DNA of 64,000 nt from Owenia fusiformis. Taxonomy: Eukaryota; Annelida; Polychaeta; Sabellida; Oweniidae. Within the stretch, counting starts at the first letter, position 1. Each line of letters opens with the position of its first letter. Positions 63,201 to 64,000 of the stretch are shown piece by piece. The notes under the pieces were generated by a model. The model was not told the origin of the DNA. It worked only from the letters and a program-made list of their open reading frames with translations, and did no database searches. The position numbers and the translations under genes were made by a program. The stretch lies in assembly GCA_903813345.2 (NCBI GenBank), contig CAIIXF020000003.1, forward strand, positions 26,117,248 to 26,181,247, written 5' to 3'.

Positions 63201-64000
63201 TATCTACATAATCCCAAAGTGTATGTTTTTTATCAATTCTCCAATCGCCTTGGCAGAGATAGTAGTTTATTTATCAATTTATCTAAATTGTTTTATGTAC
63301 ATGCTTTATAATATAATATATTTGTGTCGGTTATTATTGGTGTTAGGCCCATAGTATTCTTTGAGTTATATGTTTGTTTTTAATGTGGATTTTTTGACGC
63401 AGGTGGATTCCAATGGAAGGACGGCAGTCCATTACAGTATACAAACTGGGGTAACGGGGAACCTTCAGACGTGAATGGTACAGACGGTGAAAATTGCGTG
63501 GAACTGTACGGTTGGAACCTAAAGTGGAATGATCTTGCCTGTGACCAGAAGAGGGGTTTCGTATGCAAAATGCCACAGAGTAAGAATGATTTCCTTTTTT
63601 ATATACTATCACAAAGTTGTGTTCACCATTTGAACTGCAATGGTATTTCCAAAGTATGACAAATGATACGGCCTGGTACCCTGCGTGCAGAGTCTAGTTA
63701 AATCTCTTTTAAGAAGTGAAGTCAAACGAATGCAAAGGGTAACGGCCTGGTATGTCATAGAACAAATATGTCAGTTTTATCAGGTTTCAAAAGATCTGAG
63801 TGTTACAGAAGACTGTAGTGACACACTGTGGTATCTGTTTGCAGTTGACCCTGGCACTGCTGGTACTCCACCTAATACGGGAACCCCACCATCTGACCGA
63901 CCAGGCATGACTACAACAATACCAGCCTGGACATGGCCACCTATCGTTACAGGGGGTCAGACAACAAGAGCAAGGTGGACGTGGCCACCCATAGGGATAT
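15244..64000 (+). CDS. Giant multidomain lectin (12 CTLD, 2 kringle, 3 F5/8C, 1 WSC), incomplete at 3' end
   Basis: One gene, 53 exon positions in the window, at least about 7.6 kb of coding sequence (about 2,540 residues), continuing beyond the right edge. Order: signal peptide; CTLD1 (three alternative C-terminal exons); CTLD2; CTLD3; kringle 1; CTLD4; CTLD5; F5/8C-1 with kringle 2 inside; F5/8C-2; F5/8C-3; WSC; CTLD6-12; Thr/Pro linker. Every exon has AG/GT borders and every junction keeps frame. Domain borders are nearly all phase 1, as in shuffled extracellular modules. C-type lectin domains bind sugars through calcium (EPN motifs favour mannose/GlcNAc, QPD galactose), F5/8C domains bind lipids or glycans, WSC binds polysaccharide. 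A pattern-recognition, matrix or mucus role is the natural inference. It resembles mannose-receptor-type proteins but with a much more mixed architecture. No transmembrane helix is seen before the window ends. One long gene is preferred over several because no signal peptide, stop codon or polyadenylation gap interrupts the phase-compatible exons. Confidence 0.82.
15613..16238. mobile_element. Inverted-repeat element, GTGTTACGCGGTA ends, TAT duplication
   Basis: The left end TAT|GTGTTACGCGGTA and right end TACCGCGTAACAC|TAT are perfect inverted repeats of 13 bp. Both sub-terminal parts are filled with inverted and direct copies of words such as GAATATGGCATATTC and CACCTGCGGTATATGGCATA, which can fold into many hairpins. 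No transposase is present. The 3-bp flanking repeat would suit PIF/Harbinger-type integration, but this is tentative. Confidence 0.75.
16397..17243. mobile_element. Possible inverted-repeat element with CTGGGGACAATT ends
   Basis: CTGGGGACAATT at 16,397 and AATTGTCCCCAG ending at 17,243 are perfect 12-bp inverted repeats about 850 bp apart. No coding capacity. The short repeats make this less certain than the other elements. Confidence 0.5.
17302..17460. mobile_element. Fragment of mariner-like element end
   Basis: It begins CAGGTCGTTCAATAAGTTCA, matching the end of the intact short element at 45,189-45,401 (CCAGGTCGTTCAATAAGTT). The opposite end was not found, so this is a truncated copy. 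Confidence 0.55.
17581..18250. mobile_element. Foldback element, copy 1 (670 bp)
   Basis: The left 180 bp is an almost perfect palindrome. Arms carry GATGGAATATGGATTTATTCC-type and GATATTGGCC words around the centre GAGGGCGATAGCCCGAG. The right part has seven copies of the word GATACGGGAT and ends in TGTTATTATGGAATAA. A 61-codon frame at 17,942 has no recognisable product. A second copy with an internal deletion lies at 48,846-49,342. Confidence 0.85.
19455..20050. repeat. Degenerate minisatellite, 'TCATCCTTAATGGATGA' word, about 12 or more units
   Basis: The unit is about 37-43 bp and includes the short palindrome TCATCCTTAATGGATGA followed by AYGTAAAAGGCTAAGTACATG variants. Left units are more diverged (ATCCTTTATGGAT), right units are more uniform. 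The array lies in intron 1 of the lectin gene. Confidence 0.85.
20330..20665. repeat. 53-bp minisatellite, about 6 units
   Basis: The core unit is AGATTTTACCCAGTGAATGG followed by CTTACAAAAATGGCGGGAAC and TTGAAATGGTCCC. The exact 53-bp spacing is seen from 20,509 to 20,562 and onward. Older units on the left (from about 20,280) are more diverged. Confidence 0.88.
21075..21190. repeat. Short tandem repeat, about 20 bp, 'CCCGCCAAAAGGCATAATTA'
   Basis: Five or six imperfect copies of TTACCCGCCAAAAGGCATAA. The word GCGGGAAAA/TTTTCCCGC is also found in the 53-bp array upstream, in the opposite sense. Confidence 0.75.
22401..22793. mobile_element. MITE with 26-bp perfect terminal inverted repeats
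   Basis: AAAGGACGATTCTCGGTTTG then GAGAAC at 22,401 is exactly matched by its reverse complement ending at 22,793. The interior holds two diverged direct copies (about 22,440-22,590 and 22,630-22,770) sharing ATTACCCAAATTAAAYTATGA and GAAGCAGGGATAATGCTCA. No coding capacity. No clear target duplication was seen. Confidence 0.85.
22800..24577. other. Intron 1 sequence, minor repeats only
   Basis: Two diverged copies of AAACAAGTCTCCATYCAANCACTAAA occur near 22,812 and 22,998, with C-rich runs near 23,080-23,150. The end word TGGCTACGCCTATG at about 24,510-24,525 matches the right end of the element at 30,146-30,396, so a truncated copy of that family abuts the duplication. No exon is seen. Confidence 0.4.
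26110..26193 (+). mobile_element. TACCCT-family short element (copy 2) with perfect 9-bp target duplication
   Basis: It starts TACCCTTTGCATTTGTTCGA and ends CTCTGCACGCAGCGTA. Flanks are ATAGTGCCC on both sides, a perfect 9-bp target duplication. The identical copy in the second half of the tandem duplication is at 28,707-28,790. Confidence 0.88.
26256..26375. repeat. 120-bp long hairpin (inverted repeat), duplicated at 28,853-28,972
   Basis: Outer arms ACATTTGCTCCGATTTTCA and TGAAAATCTGAGCAAATGT pair with one mismatch. Inner arms CGGCCGAT...GAGTATTTTGTTCA and TGAACAAAATACTCATCGGCCG pair almost perfectly around a loop of about 15 nt. The 64-codon frame here is only the palindrome read through. 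Confidence 0.85.
27175..29771. repeat. 2,597-bp tandem duplication, copy 2
   Basis: A direct repeat of 24,578-27,174, including the internal TACCCT element (28,707-28,790) and hairpin (28,853-28,972). After GATAATAAATTTCT the sequence leaves the repeat at 29,775. No difference between the copies was found by eye. Confidence 0.93.
28707..28790 (+). mobile_element. TACCCT-family short element (copy 3, product of the tandem duplication)
   Basis: Identical to 26,110-26,193 with the same ATAGTGCCC flanks. It arose by the 2.6-kb duplication, not by a separate insertion. Confidence 0.88.
29827..29908 (+). mobile_element. TACCCT-family short element (copy 4) with perfect 9-bp target duplication
   Basis: It starts TACCCTTTGCATTCGTTTGA and ends CTTCACGCAGGGTA. 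It is flanked by TCATAAAAC on both sides. It lies only about 50 bp after the end of the tandem duplication. Confidence 0.9.
30146..30396. mobile_element. Short inverted-repeat element with 'GGCGTAGCCAG' ends
   Basis: AGTGGCGTAGCCAGC on the left and CTGGCTACGCCTAT on the right are inverted repeats. A long poly-G run (about 30,170-30,190) and a second GGGGGGAGGTGCGATCGCAC block lie inside, both next to GTGCGATCG. Solitary ends of the family occur near 24,510 and 42,305. Confidence 0.7.
30397..31639. other. Intron 1 sequence, nothing recognised
   Basis: AT-rich sequence with no exon, repeat array or paired inverted repeats that I could support. Confidence 0.4.
31640..32470. repeat. 65-bp (59-bp variant) minisatellite, about 13 units, just upstream of CTLD1
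   Basis: The unit is TAATTATTGCAAGAGTGYAT then TGTATCTATATTATTAGCAT, AATTAGCTGAATTAAATTCA and CTATT. Thirteen occurrences of CAAGAGTG mark the units. A shorter form lacks ATATTAT. The array stops about 100 bp before the acceptor of the first CTLD exon. Confidence 0.93.
32573..34152 (+). CDS. Lectin gene exons 2-3: CTLD1, N-terminal part
   Basis: Exon 2 is 32,573-32,733 (phase 1 to 0) and exon 3 is 34,031-34,152 (phase 0 to 2). Together they give the fold up to the WIG-like strand (EFWVGATD) and the beta hairpin (YKWVDRS). Cysteines are in RCPKGY, FCYYF and AVCKN. The sugar-binding long loop is supplied by one of three alternative exons that follow (36,567; 37,112; 37,599). Confidence 0.88.
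33416..33493. mobile_element. 78-bp mini element, mariner-type ends
   Basis: TACAGGGTTTTCATAAAGTAT on the left pairs with ATACTTTTTGGACACCCTGTA on the right. TA at each end is consistent with the Tc1/mariner target site. Only about 30 bp of unique sequence lies between the ends. Confidence 0.7.
34643..34905. repeat. 37-bp minisatellite, 7 units
   Basis: The unit is CAATTCACACATAGATAGGC followed by AATGTGTGTCAAACCAT. Seven copies are nearly identical; one has a 4-bp insertion (ATGT). It lies in the intron between CTLD1 exon 3 and the alternative exons. Confidence 0.93.
34906..36566. other. Intron before the alternative CTLD1 exons
   Basis: No exon, element or array was recognised. If the three exons downstream are spliced in a mutually exclusive way, a docking sequence for RNA pairing could lie here, but I could not identify one by eye. 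Confidence 0.35.
36567..36706 (+). CDS. Lectin gene exon 4a: CTLD1 C-terminal half, alternative version A
   Basis: 140 bp, phase 2 in, phase 1 out (acceptor ACGTATAG, donor GTAAAC). It encodes the long loop and final strands, starting [14 protein letters not shown] and ending [10 protein letters not shown]. The QPD motif, galactose-type in the family, is kept. The WND position reads VND. It is the most diverged of the three versions, and its acceptor has a poor pyrimidine tract. It cannot be joined in series with 4b or 4c without a frameshift. Confidence 0.85.
37112..37251 (+). CDS. Lectin gene exon 4b: CTLD1 C-terminal half, alternative version B
   Basis: 140 bp, phase 2 in, phase 1 out (acceptor TTTGTACAG, donor GTAAAA). 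It starts [14 protein letters not shown] and ends [10 protein letters not shown]. The calcium-site motifs are QPD and WDD. It differs from version C at about 8 of 46 residues, several next to the QPD loop (GHKGK versus NxxLRGH). Confidence 0.88.
37599..37738 (+). CDS. Lectin gene exon 4c: CTLD1 C-terminal half, alternative version C
   Basis: 140 bp, phase 2 in, phase 1 out (acceptor TTGTTATACAG, donor GTAAAA). It starts [14 protein letters not shown] and ends [10 protein letters not shown], with QPD and WDD motifs. The introns on either side are not obviously similar to those of 4b, so the duplication is not very recent although the coding parts stay close. Confidence 0.88.
37942..38538. mobile_element. 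Inverted-repeat element (about 0.6 kb) with 9-bp direct flanks
   Basis: GTCAACTCGTACCCAAGACAA near the left end (37,949) is matched by TTGTCTTGGGTACGAGTTGAC on the right (ends 38,530, with internal variation). TCGTACCCAAG/GGTACCCAAG is repeated four times on the left. CATGCTACG flanks the block on both sides (37,933 and 38,539), a likely target duplication. There is no coding capacity. It follows directly after the alternative exons. Confidence 0.75.
38900..39160. mobile_element. Foldback MITE, about 260 bp, arms of about 39 bp
   Basis: CCTTTTCCCCCATTGAACTA then CGTGTTAAAGCCTCTTTAC on the left is matched by its reverse complement on the right (39,110-39,160) with one or two differences. The interior is unique AT-rich sequence. 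Confidence 0.85.
39489..41717 (+). CDS. Lectin gene exons 5-8: CTLD2
   Basis: Exons 39,489-39,598 (phase 1 to 0), 39,776-39,889 (0 to 0), 40,157-40,236 (0 to 2) and 41,614-41,717 (2 to 1). Fold markers are CDLDAGYH, the WTDAQATC helix, VWLGLSD and a final KFICQKP. The calcium loop reads QPA instead of QPD/EPN and WRT instead of WND, so canonical sugar binding is probably lost. The intron between the last two exons hosts a 1.07-kb mariner-like element. Confidence 0.88.
40091..40133. repeat. (ATAAT)n microsatellite
   Basis: About eight pentamer units TAATA/TATAA in the intron between CTLD2 exons. Confidence 0.8.
40379..41451 (-). mobile_element. Tc1/mariner-like element with long inverted ends, internally deleted
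   Basis: The ends are inverted repeats of about 150 bp with moderate divergence (left GTTCATAAAGTTCTTGCAAAAG, right matched at 41,420-41,450). On the minus strand a 98-residue frame (41,006 to 40,710) contains [15 protein letters not shown] preceded by [10 protein letters not shown], the typical DNA-binding helix-turn-helix region of mariner-family transposases. Just past its stop, QRCIDHDG-like sequence resembles the transposase C-terminus. The catalytic core is absent, so this is a defective deletion derivative. Confidence 0.7.
42102..43121 (+). CDS. Lectin gene exons 9-11: CTLD3
   Basis: Exons 42,102-42,237 (phase 1 to 2), 42,548-42,630 (2 to 1) and 42,891-43,121 (1 to 1). Fold markers are [29 protein letters not shown] and FICQHP. 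The calcium-site motif reads QPA and the WND position WRT, as in CTLD2, so both probably lack the standard sugar site. The last exon adds a short linker (VVPDNVTEP) before kringle 1. Confidence 0.88.
43411..43991 (+). CDS. Lectin gene exons 12-13: kringle 1
   Basis: Exons 43,411-43,532 (phase 1 to 0) and 43,850-43,991 (0 to 1). Kringle landmarks occur in order: [48 protein letters not shown]. All six cysteines are present. Kringles are disulphide-rich protein-interaction modules. The internal intron position differs from that in kringle 2. Confidence 0.92.
44122..45164 (+). CDS. Lectin gene exons 14-16: CTLD4 (EPN type)
   Basis: Exons 44,122-44,280 (phase 1 to 1), 44,730-44,812 (1 to 0) and 45,014-45,164 (0 to 1). 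Markers are [34 protein letters not shown] and WNDGRC. EPN plus WND indicates a complete calcium site with mannose/GlcNAc preference by family rule. Confidence 0.92.
45189..45401. mobile_element. Mariner-type MITE, 213 bp, TA target duplication
   Basis: CCAGGTCGTTCAATAAGTT on the left and AACTCATTGAACGACCTGG on the right are near-perfect inverted repeats, with TA on both outer sides. A truncated relative lies at 17,302. It begins 25 bp after the CTLD4 donor site. Confidence 0.88.
45639..45683 (+). CDS. Lectin gene exon 17: Pro/Thr linker
   Basis: 45 bp, phase 1 to 1 (acceptor TTTTTCAG, donor GTGAGT). It encodes [15 protein letters not shown], a probably O-glycosylated spacer between CTLD4 and CTLD5. 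It could be skipped without changing the frame. Confidence 0.75.
46084..47025 (+). CDS. Lectin gene exons 18-20: CTLD5 (QPD type)
   Basis: Exons 46,084-46,257, 46,582-46,707 and 46,918-47,025, all phase 1 to 1. Markers are [34 protein letters not shown] and MWNDDDC. QPD plus WND predicts a galactose-type calcium site. Confidence 0.92.
47622..47666 (+). CDS. Lectin gene exon 21: Ser/Thr/Pro linker
   Basis: 45 bp, phase 1 to 1, encoding [15 protein letters not shown]. Same length and phase as exon 17, so the two linkers may be duplicates, although their sequences have drifted. Confidence 0.75.
47858..48287. mobile_element. Foldback element of a second type
   Basis: A palindrome with arms ATCCTATGATTTATGAGTGATATGA / TCATATCACGAGTAAATCATAGGAT surrounds the centre GAGGGAGCGTAGCGAGAG. 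It is followed by a block bounded by TTATTCCATAGTTA (48,007) and TAACTATGGAATAA (48,274), a perfect 14-bp inverted repeat. The last word ATGGAATAA is also the end of the other foldback family (17.6 and 48.8 kb), so they are probably related. The minus-strand frame here (81 codons) has no recognised product. Confidence 0.75.
48364..50754 (+). CDS. Lectin gene exons 22, 25, 26: F5/8 type C domain 1 (split by a kringle)
   Basis: Exon 22 is 48,364-48,480 (phase 1 to 1; [28 protein letters not shown]). The domain resumes at exon 25, 50,247-50,455 (1 to 0; [27 protein letters not shown]), and ends with exon 26, 50,613-50,754 (0 to 1; [20 protein letters not shown]). Exon 22 joins exon 25 in frame to restore an unbroken discoidin-type domain. 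Exons 23-24 between them encode kringle 2. In F5/8C-2 and F5/8C-3 there is no intron at this place. Confidence 0.88.
48846..49342. mobile_element. Foldback element, copy 2 (about 497 bp, internally deleted)
   Basis: Nearly identical to 17,581-18,250 through the palindrome and the GATACGGGAT repeats, but lacking about 173 bp between ...GTTTTACTTAAA and GAAAAGCGTAAAACTC. It ends about 70 bp before the first kringle 2 exon. Close similarity implies recent activity of this family. Confidence 0.9.
49415..50078 (+). CDS. Lectin gene exons 23-24: kringle 2, nested within F5/8C-1
   Basis: Exons 49,415-49,583 (phase 1 to 2, weak donor GTTTGT) and 49,984-50,078 (2 to 1). Landmarks are [50 protein letters not shown], with all six cysteines. 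As a pair it is a symmetrical 1-1 module of 264 nt (88 codons) and can be included or skipped without a frameshift. Inclusion puts a whole kringle into the F5/8C-1 fold. Confidence 0.9.
51118..51870 (+). CDS. Lectin gene exons 27-28: F5/8 type C domain 2
   Basis: Exon 27 is 51,118-51,446 (329 bp, phase 1 to 0) and exon 28 is 51,729-51,870 (0 to 1). Landmarks are [65 protein letters not shown] and LRWDLRGC. It is the most canonical of the three discoidin-like domains. The family binds membranes or glycans through exposed loops. Confidence 0.93.
52126..54154 (+). CDS. Lectin gene exons 29-31: F5/8 type C domain 3
   Basis: Exons 52,126-52,295 (phase 1 to 0), 53,576-53,719 (0 to 0) and 54,016-54,154 (0 to 1). 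Landmarks are [68 protein letters not shown]. The extra intron after QWLQ, absent from F5/8C-2, is mostly filled by a transposon (52,475-53,541). Confidence 0.92.
52475..53541. mobile_element. 1.07-kb element with about 200-bp terminal inverted repeats
   Basis: The left end AGTAGCCGAGACAACACAAG is matched on the right by CTTGTGTTGTCTCGGCTACT. The pairing continues inward for about 200 bp with scattered changes, including the word GCATGCATATTCCTTG. No transposase frame is present. The element makes up over 80% of the intron between exons 29 and 30. Confidence 0.88.
54566..55146 (+). CDS. Lectin gene exons 32-33: WSC domain
   Basis: Exons 54,566-54,693 (phase 1 to 0) and 54,987-55,146 (0 to 1). 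Landmarks are [42 protein letters not shown] and [15 protein letters not shown]. These fit the eight-cysteine WSC domain, a putative carbohydrate-binding module in polycystin-1, kremen and fungal wall sensors. Confidence 0.92.
55458..56902 (+). CDS. Lectin gene exons 34-36: CTLD6 (EPN type)
   Basis: Exons 55,458-55,640 (phase 1 to 1), 56,268-56,419 (1 to 0) and 56,783-56,902 (0 to 0). Markers are [32 protein letters not shown] and KWNDAMC. EPN and WND predict mannose-type binding. The last exon also carries the linker [14 protein letters not shown] leading into CTLD7. Confidence 0.9.
57101..57902 (+). CDS. Lectin gene exons 37-39: CTLD7 (EPD/WYD, modified site)
   Basis: Exons 57,101-57,219 (phase 0 to 2), 57,397-57,575 (2 to 1) and 57,727-57,902 (1 to 0). 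Markers are [27 protein letters not shown] in place of the WIGL strand, EPDD and LWYDRNC. EPD and WYD keep acidic residues but are not standard, so specificity is open. The acceptor at 57,396 is weak (TACTTGAG). The last exon also starts CTLD8. Confidence 0.85.
58080..59250 (+). CDS. Lectin gene exons 40-43: CTLD8 (EPN type)
   Basis: Exons 58,080-58,210 (phase 0 to 2), 58,483-58,538 (2 to 1), 58,699-58,776 (1 to 1) and 59,041-59,250 (1 to 1), with the domain start in exon 39 ([15 protein letters not shown]). Markers are [25 protein letters not shown] and KWNDMNC. EPN and WND predict mannose-type binding. It is cut into more exons than the other CTLDs. Exon 43 also holds the Pro-rich linker and start of CTLD9. 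Confidence 0.9.
59550..60168 (+). CDS. Lectin gene exons 44-45: CTLD9 (EPN type)
   Basis: Exons 59,550-59,727 (phase 1 to 2) and 60,068-60,168 (2 to 1). The start of the domain ([11 protein letters not shown]) is in exon 43 and the end (YWNDEQC, FICKKSK) in exon 46. Markers are [19 protein letters not shown] and EPNDWGG. The calcium site is complete, mannose-type by family rule. Confidence 0.9.
60573..61692 (+). CDS. Lectin gene exons 46-48: end of CTLD9 and CTLD10 (EPN type)
   Basis: Exons 60,573-60,833 (phase 1 to 1), 61,121-61,266 (1 to 0) and 61,593-61,692 (0 to 1). Exon 46 closes CTLD9, carries a [14 protein letters not shown] linker and opens CTLD10 ([21 protein letters not shown]). 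Then come [16 protein letters not shown] and KWNDVPC. EPN and WND are present. Confidence 0.9.
61913..62653 (+). CDS. Lectin gene exons 49-50: CTLD11 (degenerate site)
   Basis: Exons 61,913-62,160 (phase 1 to 0) and 62,485-62,653 (0 to 1). Markers are [29 protein letters not shown] and VVCKIT. The calcium loop reads EPK and the WND position WKT, so the standard sugar site is probably lost. A Pro-rich linker ([10 protein letters not shown]) precedes the domain. Confidence 0.9.
62870..63579 (+). CDS. Lectin gene exons 51-52: CTLD12 (EPS type)
   Basis: Exons 62,870-63,130 (phase 1 to 1; acceptor ATTTGAAG) and 63,403-63,579 (1 to 1). Markers are [39 protein letters not shown] and KWNDLAC. EPS replaces EPN but WND is intact, so calcium binding is possible with uncertain specificity. 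Confidence 0.9.
63677..63741 (-). mobile_element. TACCCT-family short element (copy 5), 65 bp, perfect 9-bp target duplication
   Basis: It starts TACCCTGCGTGCAGAGTCTA and ends ACGAATGCAAAGGGTA. ACGGCCTGG flanks both sides. It is shorter than the other copies because the middle is missing. It lies in the intron before exon 53. Confidence 0.9.
63845..64000 (+). CDS. Lectin gene exon 53: Thr/Pro-rich linker, cut by window end
   Basis: The acceptor TCTGTTTGCAG ends at 63,844; phase 1. It encodes a Pro/Thr/Gly-rich stretch with the motif WTWPPI occurring twice (about 63,930 and 63,977), spaced by about 16 residues. The exon is open to the last base, so the gene continues. Confidence 0.78.

Overview
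The window is animal genomic DNA: AT-rich, with GT-AG introns and many small inverted-repeat transposons and minisatellites. The protein domains (CUB, LDLa, C-type lectin, kringle, F5/8 type C, WSC) and their phase-1 modular exons fit a marine invertebrate. A deuterostome such as a hemichordate, echinoderm or cephalochordate is my guess, but the sequence does not settle the species. All genes I can support are on the + strand.

Layout. (1) 1-5,152: repeats, then the last two coding exons (3,760-3,816 and 5,024-5,152) of a gene whose C-terminus resembles NDUFAF6, a mitochondrial complex I assembly factor. Their intron carries a 30-bp minisatellite. (2) 6,156-7,409: an intronless type II membrane protein resembling a GT-A-fold glycosyltransferase. 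(3) 8,530-12,527: a six-exon, 340-residue single-pass receptor-like protein (signal peptide, CUB, LDLa, transmembrane helix, PPxY tail), with two competing signal-peptide first exons. (4) 12,528-15,243: intergenic, with one MITE. (5) 15,244 to the window end: one very large gene, 53 exon positions inside the window and continuing past it. It encodes a secreted or membrane-tethered multidomain lectin of at least about 2,540 residues: signal peptide, CTLD1-3, kringle 1, CTLD4-5, FA58C-1 with kringle 2 nested inside it, FA58C-2, FA58C-3, WSC, CTLD6-12, then a Thr/Pro-rich linker.

I placed every exon by hand from splice signals. Phases join across all junctions, and exon lengths agree with the phases. 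The large lectin gene has the two most interesting features. First, the C-terminal half of CTLD1 exists as three tandem exons of exactly 140 bp, each phase 2 in and phase 1 out, so only one can be used per transcript without a frameshift. This looks like an undescribed mutually exclusive splicing cassette at a sugar-binding site. Second, a phase 1-1 kringle exon pair sits in an intron inside the first F5/8C domain.

The introns are crowded with non-coding structure. The 17.3-kb first intron holds several MITEs, a palindromic foldback element (a second copy lies at 48.8 kb), minisatellites, and an apparently exact 2,597-bp tandem duplication. A short element family with TACCCT...AGGGTA ends and 9-bp target duplications occurs at five places. 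No RNA genes or CRISPR arrays were recognised.
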